A stretch of 64,000 nucleotides of DNA, taken from assembly GCF_040640155.1 (NCBI RefSeq), contig NZ_JBFABE010000005.1, forward strand, positions 62,001 through 126,000, written 5' to 3'. Positions 7,778 to 15,224 of the stretch are shown here, in pieces (position 1 is the first letter of the stretch; every line of letters begins with the position of its first letter). The notes under the pieces are model-generated. The model was given only the letters and a program-made list of their open reading frames with translations, was not told the DNA's origin and did no database searches. This stretch comes from Streptosporangium sp040640155 (GTDB lineage Bacteria; Actinomycetota; Actinomycetes; Streptosporangiales; Streptosporangiaceae). A program made the position numbers and the translations under genes.

Positions 7778-8635
7778 ATGCCGACGTTCGACACCCCGGA
7801 ACCGATCCACGCCGTCATCGAGCTCGCGACCGCCGACGTGCGGATCCACGCGAGCGACCGCGCCGACACGGTCGTGGAGATACGACCGAAGGACGGCTCC
7901 GACGACGCCGACGCGCGAGGCGCGGAACAGATCCGGGTGGAGTGCTCCCGCGGCAGGCTGCTGGTGAAGGCGCCCACGCCCACGCTCCGCTCGTGGTTCC
8001 GATGGGGCTCCGCGGTCGAGGTGCGGGTCGAGCTGCCGACCGGCTCCCGCGTCGACGCGAGCACGACGGGGGACTTCCACTGCGAGGGCCGCCTCGGGGA
8101 GTCCAGGTTCGAGACCTCCGACGGCCACATCTGGCTCGACCGCACGGGCAGGCTGCGGCTGAACACCGCCGACGGCGACGTCACGGTGGTCCGGTCGGCC
8201 GGGCACACCGACGTCACCACGGCCAACGGCGAGATCCGGATCGGTGAGATCGACGGCTCGGCGACGATCAGGACCGCCAACGGCTCCGTCACGCTCGGCG
8301 AGGTGACCGGCGACCTGCGGCTGAAGACGGCGTACGGGGACATCACGGTCGACCGTGCGCTGGCGGGCGTCGACGCCAGGACCGCGACCGGTGACGTCCG
8401 GATCGGCGAGGTGGTACGCGGCCAGGTCGTCCTGGAGACCGCCTCGGGCGAGATCGAGGCCGGCATCCGCGAGGGCACCACCGCCCACCTGGACGTGAGG
8501 ACCGAGTACGGCACCGTGAACGTCCTGCTGGACCCCTGCGACGGCCCCCGGCGCGGCGACGAGACCGCCGAGGTGCGCGCCCGGACCTCCAACGGCGACA
8601 TCGTGATCCGCCGCGGCCGGCCGCCGACCGGCTGA
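7778..8635 (+). CDS. DUF4097 beta-strand repeat protein
   Basis: A 285-residue protein consisting almost wholly of short repeated strand motifs (T-NGEI-IGEI, TA-GDI-V, TA-GDV-IGEV, T--GEIEAGI), the pattern of DUF4097 putative adhesins, which form a right-handed beta-helix. There is no signal peptide or membrane segment, so it is probably cytoplasmic. In actinobacteria such genes commonly sit between a HicB-like gene and a DrrAB-like ABC pair, as here. The molecular role is unknown; a regulatory or scaffold role at the exporter is only a guess. Confidence 0.85.
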   Translation: MPTFDTPEPIHAVIELATADVRIHASDRADTVVEIRPKDGSDDADARGAEQIRVECSRGRLLVKAPTPTLRSWFRWGSAVEVRVELPTGSRVDASTTGDFHCEGRLGESRFETSDGHIWLDRTGRLRLNTADGDVTVVRSAGHTDVTTANGEIRIGEIDGSATIRTANGSVTLGEVTGDLRLKTAYGDITVDRALAGVDARTATGDVRIGEVVRGQVVLETASGEIEAGIREGTTAHLDVRTEYGTVNVLLDPCDGPRRGDETAEVRARTSNGDIVIRRGRPPTG

Positions 8636-8689
8636 CCCCCCGTTCACCGGCCGCCCCCCGGCGGCCGGGACACCACAGAGGAGAGACCC

Positions 8690-9655
8690 ATGCCCCCCGC
8701 GATCGTGGCCGAAGGCCTCGTGAAGAAGTACGGCGACGTGATCGCCCTCGACCGGCTGGACCTGTCGGTCCCCGAGGGGACGGTGTTCGGCCTGCTCGGG
8801 CCGAACGGCGCAGGCAAGACCACCACGGTACGGATCCTGACCACACTGCTGAGACCGGACGCCGGCCGCGCCACGGTCGCGGGGTTCGACGTCGTCCGCG
8901 ACGCCCGGCGGCTGCGCTCCCACATCGGGGTCTCCGGGCAGTACGCCGCCGTCGACGACCACCTCACCGGCGCCGAGAACCTGGAGATGGTGGGACGGCT
9001 CCACCACCTGGGCACCGGGCGCAGCAGGGAGCGCGCCCGCGAGCTGCTGGAACGCTTCGACCTGGCCGGGGCGGCGGACCGCCCCGTGCGGGGCTACTCC
9101 GGCGGCATGCGGCGGCGGCTCGACCTGGCCGGGGCGCTGGTCGCCGACCCGCCGGTGCTGTTCCTCGACGAGCCCACCACCGGCCTGGACCCCCGGGCCC
9201 GCGCCGGGCTGTGGGACGTCCTGGCCGAGCTCGTCGCCGCCGGCACGACGCTGCTGCTCACCACCCAGTACATGGAGGAGGCCGACCGGCTCGCCGACCG
9301 GATCGCGGTGGTCGACCACGGCCGGGTCATCGCGCTCGGCACCGCCGACGAGCTCAAGGACCGGGTCGGCGGCGACCGGATCGCGCTGACCGTGACGGAC
9401 CCGGCCGACCTGGAGAACGCCGGCCGGGCGCTGGCACCCCTGGCCGTGGGGGAGACACAGGTCGACGCCGCCGCGCTGCGGGTGATCGTCCCGGTGGCCG
9501 GCGGCGCCGCCTCGCTCGCCGACGCCCTGGCGAGACTGGCCGCCGAGCGGATCGCCGTGAGGGACGCCGGCCTGCGGCGGCCGACCCTCGACGACGTGTT
9601 CCTGACACTCACCGGACACGGGACGACGAAGAACGTGAAGGAGCACAGCCGATGA
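8690..9655 (+). CDS. ABC transporter ATP-binding protein, DrrA-like drug exporter
   Basis: A 321-residue ATPase with Walker A GPNGAGKTTT, Q-loop SGQYAAVDDHLTG, signature YSGGMRRRLDLA, Walker B VLFLDEPTTGLDP and the switch region TTQYMEEADRLADRI. The SGQYAAVDDHLTG segment and the C-terminal regulatory extension are typical of daunorubicin-resistance DrrA-type exporters. GAGGAGAG lies before the ATG. It overlaps the permease gene by four bases (ATGA), showing translational coupling. It powers export of a hydrophobic compound that cannot be identified here. Confidence 0.95.
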   Translation: MPPAIVAEGLVKKYGDVIALDRLDLSVPEGTVFGLLGPNGAGKTTTVRILTTLLRPDAGRATVAGFDVVRDARRLRSHIGVSGQYAAVDDHLTGAENLEMVGRLHHLGTGRSRERARELLERFDLAGAADRPVRGYSGGMRRRLDLAGALVADPPVLFLDEPTTGLDPRARAGLWDVLAELVAAGTTLLLTTQYMEEADRLADRIAVVDHGRVIALGTADELKDRVGGDRIALTVTDPADLENAGRALAPLAVGETQVDAAALRVIVPVAGGAASLADALARLAAERIAVRDAGLRRPTLDDVFLTLTGHGTTKNVKEHSR

Positions 9656-10455
9656 ACGCCCTGCAGGTCGCGATCGCCGACGGAATGACGATCACCAGGC
9701 GCAACGCGCTCAAGATCAAGCGTGCCCCCGACCTGATCGGGGGCGTGATCACCCTCCCGATCGTGTTCGTGCTGCTGTTCGCCTACGTCTTCGGCAGCAT
9801 GATCGTGATACCGGGCATGTCGTACCAGGAGTACATGATCCCCGGGATCTTCGTGCAGACGATCGTCACGAGCGCGCAGATCACCGGGTACACCCTGACC
9901 CAGGACCTGCAGAAGGGCATCTTCGACAGGTTCCGCACGCTGCCCATGGCGCCGTCGGCGGTGCTGATCGGCCAGACCGCCTCCGACGTGCTGATGAACG
10001 TCAGCAGCGTCGTCGCGATGTCGGTGATGGGGCTGATCGTGGGGTGGCGGATCGGCTCGTCGCCGCAGGAGGCCGTCCTGGGCTTCGCGATGCTGCTGCT
10101 GTTCGCCTACGCGTTCTCCTGGGTGACGGCGACGATCGCGCTGGCCCTGCGCACCCCCGAGACGTTCAACAACATCGCCACCGTCGTGTCGATGCCGCTG
10201 GTCTTCCTCTCCAACGCCTTCGTCGACAGCGCGCGGCTGCCCGGCCCGCTGAAGGTGTTCGCCGAGTGGAATCCCGTCTCCACGATCGTCCAGGCGGCGC
10301 GCGAGCTCTTCGGCAACATCCCTCCCGGCCTTCCCGTTCCGGACGCGTGGCCGCTCCGGCACGCCGTCCCGGCGTCGTTCCTGTGGTCGGCGCTGCTCCT
10401 GGTCGTGTTCGTCCCGCTGGCCACGCGGCTCTACAAGAGAGCGGTCAGCCTGTGA
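9652..10455 (+). CDS. ABC-2 type permease, DrrB-like
   Basis: A 267-residue membrane protein with six predicted helices and the ABC-2 fold. It matches the DrrB pattern: N-terminal RRNALKIKRAPDLIGG, the first helix VITLPIVFVLLFAYVFG, the YMIPGIFVQT segment, and PLVFLSNAFV followed by WNPVSTIVQAARELFG near the end. The ATG lies inside the stop of the ATPase gene and its own stop overlaps the next start (GTGA), so the three genes are coupled. It forms the membrane channel of the exporter. Confidence 0.93.
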   Translation: MNALQVAIADGMTITRRNALKIKRAPDLIGGVITLPIVFVLLFAYVFGSMIVIPGMSYQEYMIPGIFVQTIVTSAQITGYTLTQDLQKGIFDRFRTLPMAPSAVLIGQTASDVLMNVSSVVAMSVMGLIVGWRIGSSPQEAVLGFAMLLLFAYAFSWVTATIALALRTPETFNNIATVVSMPLVFLSNAFVDSARLPGPLKVFAEWNPVSTIVQAARELFGNIPPGLPVPDAWPLRHAVPASFLWSALLLVVFVPLATRLYKRAVSL

Positions 10456-11027
10456 CGGCCCCCGGGGCAGGCGGCGCGCGCCTCTCCGGCGCGGACCGCG
10501 ACAGGGTCGTCCGGCGGCTGCGGCTCGCCTTCGCCGAGGGACGTCTCACCCCCGAGGAACTGGACGAGCGCCTCGATCGGGCCCTCACCGCCGTCCCCGG
10601 CGGCGACCTGGCGCCGGTGGCCGCCGGTCTGCCCGGCCCCCCGTGGACGACGTGGTCCGCCCCTGGTCCTCGACCGGGCGCGTCCCGCCGGTGCGTCCGT
10701 CACCCGCGCGTCCGGCCCCGCCGGTCGGGGGCCGGACGCGCGCGGGCCGGGGCGGGACCCCGGCCGGGGGCTCAGCGCCGGTCGCGGAACGTGCGGCGCA
10801 GGTCGTCGACCCAGGCCTCGGGGATCTCCCAGGGGATGAAGTGCCCGCCGTCCGCGTGGGCGGTGAGGTTGACGTGGTGGTACCAGGCGGCGCGGTCGCC
10901 GGAGAGCCAGCTCCGGACGCGCTGCTCGGGGGTGGTGACGCCCGGCGGGTTCTCGTGGCCGACGAAGGTGATGCCGGTGGGGGCCTCGACGACCGGCCAC
11001 CGGTCGTGGGAGGGGGTCCAGGGGTAG
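10452..11027 (+). CDS. DUF1707 (SHOCT-like) protein with doubtful C-terminus
   Basis: The GTG at 10452 overlaps the permease stop. The first 60 residues (DRDRVVRRLRLAFAEGRLTP then EELDERLDRALTAV) form a clear DUF1707 domain. After about residue 65 the frame turns into Arg/Gly/Pro-rich sequence, runs through a strong hairpin at 10705-10742 and 250 bp into the convergent epoxide hydrolase gene before stopping. Family members normally continue into membrane helices. Either the gene is frameshifted or truncated near 10650, or the true end was lost. Only the N-terminal domain is well supported. Confidence 0.6.
   Translation: MTAPGAGGARLSGADRDRVVRRLRLAFAEGRLTPEELDERLDRALTAVPGGDLAPVAAGLPGPPWTTWSAPGPRPGASRRCVRHPRVRPRRSGAGRARAGAGPRPGAQRRSRNVRRRSSTQASGISQGMKCPPSAWAVRLTWWYQAARSPESQLRTRCSGVVTPGGFSWPTKVMPVGASTTGHRSWEGVQG
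10705..10742. terminator. Strong hairpin between convergent genes
   Basis: The arms 10705-10719 (CGCGCGTCCGGCCCC) and 10728-10742 are exact reverse complements over 15 bp with an 8-base loop. There is no T-run, as is common for actinobacterial terminators. It lies between the ABC operon and the convergent epoxide hydrolase gene and could serve both strands. Confidence 0.65.
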
Positions 11028-12004
11028 CGGTTGGCGTTGGCGTAGTAGCGCATCGAGGTACCGACGGCGTTGTTCACCCAGAAGATCGTCGCGTGGGTGA
11101 GCAGGTCGTCCTTGGAGAAGACGTTCTCCACGTCGCCGCGGTTGTCGCTCCAGTGGTCCCAGCGCTCCAGGAGCCAGGCGAGCAGGCCGACGGGCGAGTC
11201 GGCGAGCCCGTGGGCGAGGGTGTCGGGGGCGAGGACCTGGGCGGCCAGGTGCACGGCGAAGCGCCGCTCCAGGGCGACGAGCCGCCGCCGCACGGGCTCG
11301 GGCAGGTCCTCGGGGATCGGCTGCCCGCCGCTGAGGTCCCAGGCCCGGTCGCCGTTGAACATGGTGAGCTTCTGGCCGGAGCCGATGTGGACGGCGTGCA
11401 GCGCGTCGGCGTACTTGTGGCCGAGCTGGCCGGTGACGAGGGCGCCGATGTCGCATCCGGCGGCGGCGTACCTCCGGTGGCCGAGAACGCCGGTCATCAG
11501 GGCGTGCCAGAGGTCGGCGACCTTCCAGAAGTTCATGCCGGAGTGGTCCGGCAGCGGGGTGGAGAAGCCGAAGCCCGGCAGGGAGGGGACGATGACGTCG
11601 AACGCGTCGGCCGGGTCGCCGCCGAAGGCCGCCGGGTCGGCGAGGGGGTCGACCACCTTGGACCAGTGCCAGAAGGTCCACGGCCAGCCGTGCGTGAGGA
11701 TGAGCGGCACGGGGGCGGGCCCGGCACCGGCCCTGCGCATGAAGTGGACCGGGACGCCCCGGACGTCCACCCGGTAGTGCTCGTAGGCGTTGATCGCGGC
11801 CTCGGCCGCGCGCCAGTCGTACCGGCGGAGCCAGTGGTCGGCGAGTTCTCGCAGGTAGCCGCCGTCGACGCCGTAGTACCCGTCGCGGTCACCCGTGCCG
11901 TCGGGCCATCTCGTGAGGCGCAGCCGGGCCCTGAGGTCGTCGAGCACGGCGTCGGGGACGTGCAGGGGCGCGGGTTCCAGCGGGAGGCGCGCTGTGGTCG
12001 CCAT
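10772..12004 (-). CDS. Epoxide hydrolase, alpha/beta-hydrolase fold
   Basis: A 410-residue enzyme of the microsomal-type epoxide hydrolase family. The N-terminal EHN-like region includes LRLTRWPDGTGDRDGYYGVD. The oxyanion motif is HGWPWTFWHW, and the nucleophile elbow is AAGCDIGALV, where the usual GGDWG is changed but the aspartate is kept. The late acid/base histidine is in HADGGHFIPWEIPE. It would open epoxides to diols by way of an ester on the aspartate. The divergent or upstream MarR gene may control it; substrate unknown. Confidence 0.9.
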   Translation of the reverse strand: MATTARLPLEPAPLHVPDAVLDDLRARLRLTRWPDGTGDRDGYYGVDGGYLRELADHWLRRYDWRAAEAAINAYEHYRVDVRGVPVHFMRRAGAGPAPVPLILTHGWPWTFWHWSKVVDPLADPAAFGGDPADAFDVIVPSLPGFGFSTPLPDHSGMNFWKVADLWHALMTGVLGHRRYAAAGCDIGALVTGQLGHKYADALHAVHIGSGQKLTMFNGDRAWDLSGGQPIPEDLPEPVRRRLVALERRFAVHLAAQVLAPDTLAHGLADSPVGLLAWLLERWDHWSDNRGDVENVFSKDDLLTHATIFWVNNAVGTSMRYYANANRYPWTPSHDRWPVVEAPTGITFVGHENPPGVTTPEQRVRSWLSGDRAAWYHHVNLTAHADGGHFIPWEIPEAWVDDLRRTFRDRR

Positions 12005-12143
12005 GGTGTTCCTTTCCGGGGTGTACGAGGCGGGCGCCGCGGACCGGCGCCCGGCGTCCGTGGACGCGCCGTGGACGCGCCGTGGATCGGCACGCGACGT
12101 CCACGGGCGCGGGACCGGCGCCCGACGGTCACGGGCGCGGGGA

Positions 12144-12590
12144 TCAGCGCTCGACGTCCATGAGCGCGGCCATCCGCGCCAGGGCGGGCAGTGCGGCGCC
12201 GATGGCGTGCCGTTCCTCGGGGGTCAGGGTCTCGGACAGCCGCGCGAGCCGGTCGACGCGGTCCTGGCGCCGGGTGTGGACGATCCGCGCGCCGGCCGGG
12301 GTCACCTGGACGAGCACCGCGCGGCGGTCCTCGGGGTCGGGGCGGCGCTCCACCAGCCCGTCGCGCTCCAGCCGGGCGACGAGCTGGGTGACGGCGGGCT
12401 GGGTGATCTGCTCGGTCGCCGTGAGCGCGGTCAGCCGCATGGGGCCCCTGCCGGCCAGCGTGTGAAGGACCGACAGCGTGGTGAACGTGTGCCTCTCGGC
12501 CGAGGGGAGCCGGATGAAGCTCCGGATGAACTCCTCCAGGACGGCGGCGAGATCGCCGGCGTCGAGATCCTGCCGATTCCGCGGTGCCAT
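12144..12590 (-). CDS. MarR family transcriptional regulator
   Basis: A 148-residue winged-helix regulator. The recognition region reads LTATEQITQPAVTQLVARLE and the wing is DGLVERRPDPEDRRAVLVQV, both standard MarR. It lies 139 bp upstream of the epoxide hydrolase gene on the same strand, so it may be co-transcribed with it. A short AT-rich island with a direct repeat directly upstream is the likely operator. Confidence 0.92.
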   Translation of the reverse strand: MAPRNRQDLDAGDLAAVLEEFIRSFIRLPSAERHTFTTLSVLHTLAGRGPMRLTALTATEQITQPAVTQLVARLERDGLVERRPDPEDRRAVLVQVTPAGARIVHTRRQDRVDRLARLSETLTPEERHAIGAALPALARMAALMDVER

Positions 12591-12600
12591 GGAGCGAATG

Positions 12601-12632
12601 TATCACTTGCTTATATAAATTACTTATACGAC
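12601..12632 (-). promoter_or_regulatory. AT-rich promoter/operator of the MarR gene
   Basis: An unusually AT-rich stretch in GC-rich surroundings, 11-42 bp upstream of the marR start, holds CTTATA at 12610-12615 and again at 12623-12628, with TTATATAA between them. It could contain both the promoter and the binding site for autoregulation. Confidence 0.5.
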
Positions 12633-12744
12633 TCTCGCGTGTCCGTCACCCCCGGATCACCCCCGGACCCGGCGCCCCGGGAGTGCCGTGCGATCTCATC
12701 CGCACTCGTGGACGTCTTTACCGCCATGAGTTACTTTTCCCGAC

Positions 12745-13845
12745 ATGAGGCTTAGATCGTTGACGCGCTCCCTGCCGGTCCTGTCGGCGCTCTCGGTGGT
12801 GTCGGTGTCCTCGGTGCTCTGCGTGACCACCGTGACCGCCGTGCCCGTCGGCGCGGAGACCTCGGTCTCCCGGCTCGGCTGGGACGTGAGACCGACCGGC
12901 GTGACCTCCCGCCTGCGGGGCCTGTCCCCCGTCAGCCATGACGTCGTGTGGGCCTCGGGCAGCGAGGGCACGGTCCTGCGCACGGCCGACGGCGGGCGGA
13001 GCTGGTCGAACGTCGGCCCGCCCGGCACGGAGGCCCTGCAGTTCCGCGACGTCGAGGCCCTCGGCCCGCGCGAGGCGGTGATCCTGTCCATCGGCCAGGG
13101 CGCCGACTCCCGCGTCTACCGCACCGAGAACGCGGGCCGGACCTGGGCGGAGACGTTCCGCAACGACGATCCCCGCGCCTTCTACGACTGCCTGGCCTTC
13201 TTCGACCACAGGCACGGGCTGGCGATGAGCGACCCGGTGGACGGGAGGTTCCGCATCCTGTCCACCGACGACGGCGGCCGGAGCTGGCGCGTCCTGCCCT
13301 CCGGGGGGATGCCCGCGGCACTCCCGGGCGAGGCCGGGTTCGCCGCCGGCGGCCAGTGCCTGACCACCTCGGGCGGGCGCGACGTCTGGCTCGCCACCGG
13401 CGGCGCCGACCGTTCCCGGGTCTTCCACTCCGGCGACCGCGGCCTGACCTGGACCGTGAGCGACACCCCGATCCCGGCCGCCGACCCCGCCCGCGGGGTC
13501 TTCGCCCTCGCCTTCCGCGGCCCCCGGCACGGTATCGCGGTGGGCGGCGACTACCGGCCCGACCAGGAGTCGCCGGCGGCGGCGGCGCTGACCCGGGACG
13601 GCGGGAGGACCTGGCGGCCCGCCGCCGCCGCGCCGCCCGCCTACCGGTCGGGGGTGAGCTGGCTTCCGTTCCCGCCCTTCGCGGCCGTCGCGGTGGGCCC
13701 GTCCGGCAGCGACGTGACGCTCACCTCGGGGCGGACCTGGACGACCTTCGACACCGGCTCGTTCGACACGGTCTCCTGCACGGTCCGCGCGGGCTGCTGG
13801 GCGTCGGGAGAGCAGGGCAGGGTGGCCCGGCTGCGGCTGGGCTGA
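12745..13845 (+). CDS. Secreted BNR / YCF48-like beta-propeller protein
   Basis: A 366-residue protein with a signal peptide ending near residue 38 (VPVGAETS). It contains at least four Asp-box-like repeats: TADGGRSWSNV, TENAGRTWAET, STDDGGRSWRVL, HSGDRGLTWTVSD and TRDGGRTWRP, as in sialidase-like or YCF48 propellers. It lacks sialidase catalytic residues that I can identify, so a binding or structural role is more likely. TACTTT (12732-12737) lies seven bases before the ATG, with TGGACG 17 bp further upstream, which suggests a leaderless transcript. Confidence 0.82.
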   Translation: MRLRSLTRSLPVLSALSVVSVSSVLCVTTVTAVPVGAETSVSRLGWDVRPTGVTSRLRGLSPVSHDVVWASGSEGTVLRTADGGRSWSNVGPPGTEALQFRDVEALGPREAVILSIGQGADSRVYRTENAGRTWAETFRNDDPRAFYDCLAFFDHRHGLAMSDPVDGRFRILSTDDGGRSWRVLPSGGMPAALPGEAGFAAGGQCLTTSGGRDVWLATGGADRSRVFHSGDRGLTWTVSDTPIPAADPARGVFALAFRGPRHGIAVGGDYRPDQESPAAAALTRDGGRTWRPAAAAPPAYRSGVSWLPFPPFAAVAVGPSGSDVTLTSGRTWTTFDTGSFDTVSCTVRAGCWASGEQGRVARLRLG

Positions 13846-13998
13846 ACCGTCCCGCTCTCCCTCCGGTTCCGCCGGGAGCCGACCGGGCGGGGACGCTCGA
13901 TCCGCGACCGGCCTGGCCGGGGAAGCCGGACCGGCGACCGGATCGGGGACGGGTCCCGAACCGGCCGCCGGGGCCTGAGGCCGAAAACGGTGACCGGG

Positions 13999-14691
13999 TC
14001 AGGGGTGGACGCTGAACCGGCCGAAGCGCCCCCGGTGATACAGCAGGGGACGGTCCGGACCGTTCGCGACGGCCTCGGCGACCAGGCCCACCACCAGGAT
14101 GTGGTCTCCCACCTCGATGGCCCGGTGGGGCAGGCAGATCAGGTGCGCCGAGACGTCCCGCAGCAGTGGCGCCCCCAGTCGCCCGGGGCGCCACCGGGTG
14201 GGTTCCGCGAAGCGGTCGATGCCCTTGCGGGCGAACCGCGACGCGAGTTCCGCCTGGTCTCCGGCGAGGATGTTGACCGCGAAGTGATCGGCCGCGCGCA
14301 ACCCCGGCCAGGTGGTGGAGTGCCGGTCGACGTAGAAGGAGACCAGCGGCGGGTCCAGGCTCACCGACGAGAACGAGGTGGCGGTCAGCCCGATGGGCAC
14401 CCCCTCGTTCTGCGCGGTGATCACGACGACGCCCGCGGCGTGCGCCGCGAGGGTCCGGCGGAAGGTCTCGCGGTCCACGGCCTGGCCGGACGGGGCGGGC
14501 AGGCCCCCCGGGACGACCGGACCGGACGGAACGGGCGGGACGGGCGGGGCGGACAGGCCGGTCGAGGTGACCGGACCGGGCGGGCGGGGCGGGCCGGAGG
14601 GGCGGGGACGGGCCGTCCGCGGGGTCTCGGTGAAGGGCTCGGCCGGGCCGGGGCGGACCGTCCGCGGGGTCTCGGCGATGGTCTCCGTCAT
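13999..14691 (-). CDS. Flavin reductase domain protein, last gene of the organosulfur operon
   Basis: A 230-residue protein. The first 70 residues are a Pro/Thr/Arg-rich tail with no domain. The rest is a flavin-reductase-like (HpaC/NtaB type) split-barrel: FRRTLAAHAAGVVVITAQ, PIGLTATSFSSVSLDPPLVS, FAVNILAGDQ and a C-terminal HHRGRF-like YHRGRFGRF. It would supply reduced FMN to the monooxygenase two genes upstream. The ATG overlaps the stop of the preceding gene by four bases. The frame is open upstream, but that extension lies inside neighbouring genes and is not real. Confidence 0.88.
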   Translation of the reverse strand: MTETIAETPRTVRPGPAEPFTETPRTARPRPSGPPRPPGPVTSTGLSAPPVPPVPSGPVVPGGLPAPSGQAVDRETFRRTLAAHAAGVVVITAQNEGVPIGLTATSFSSVSLDPPLVSFYVDRHSTTWPGLRAADHFAVNILAGDQAELASRFARKGIDRFAEPTRWRPGRLGAPLLRDVSAHLICLPHRAIEVGDHILVVGLVAEAVANGPDRPLLYHRGRFGRFSVHP

Positions 14692-15224
14692 GCTTCCGCT
14701 CCTTGCCTGAGGGGCTCTCGCAGGGCCGAGGTCACCTGGGGGGCGACCCGGTCGGCCCACAGATCGAGGTGGGTGTCGAGGGCGGGGATCTCGGACTCCA
14801 CCACCGCCAGCCCGGGGGTGGGCACGAGCGCGCCCAGTTCGACCAGCACGGGCCGCAGGTGGATCTCGACGGCCAGGGCGTGCCGGGGGTCGCCCATGAC
14901 CAGCAGCGGCAGCGCCACGGTCCCGGACAGCGCGCCCCCGGGCAGCCGGTCGAGGAACACCTTGAGCAGGCCGGTGTAGGTGGCCTTGTAGGTCGGGCCG
15001 GCCACCACGAGCACGCCGGCCCCCGCGACCAGTTCCAGCGCCGCCTCCACCGCCGGGGACGGGACCGGCGCCAGCAGGTGCGGTGCGAGCGCCGCCAGGT
15101 CCACGACCTCGGGCGGGTCGTCGTACCCGATCCGCCGCCCGAGCGTCCCGGCCGCCGCCACGGCCACGGCCCGCGTGCGGGATCCTTCGCGAGGATTGCC
15201 GACCAGTGTCACGACGGAGCTCAC
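14688..15224 (-). CDS. NAD(P)H-dependent FMN reductase, SsuE/MsuE type
   Basis: A 178-residue flavodoxin-fold reductase. It starts with VTLVGNPREGSRTRAVA, the flavin phosphate-binding loop region, and has GVLVVAGPTYKATYTGLLKV followed by FLDRLP, both diagnostic for the SsuE/MsuE family. GTG at 15224 overlaps the monooxygenase stop (GTGA). It reduces FMN with NAD(P)H for the operon's monooxygenase. That the operon has two reductases of unrelated folds is unusual and may mean two electron-supply routes or two partner enzymes. Confidence 0.9.
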   Translation of the reverse strand: MSSVVTLVGNPREGSRTRAVAVAAAGTLGRRIGYDDPPEVVDLAALAPHLLAPVPSPAVEAALELVAGAGVLVVAGPTYKATYTGLLKVFLDRLPGGALSGTVALPLLVMGDPRHALAVEIHLRPVLVELGALVPTPGLAVVESEIPALDTHLDLWADRVAPQVTSALREPLRQGAEA

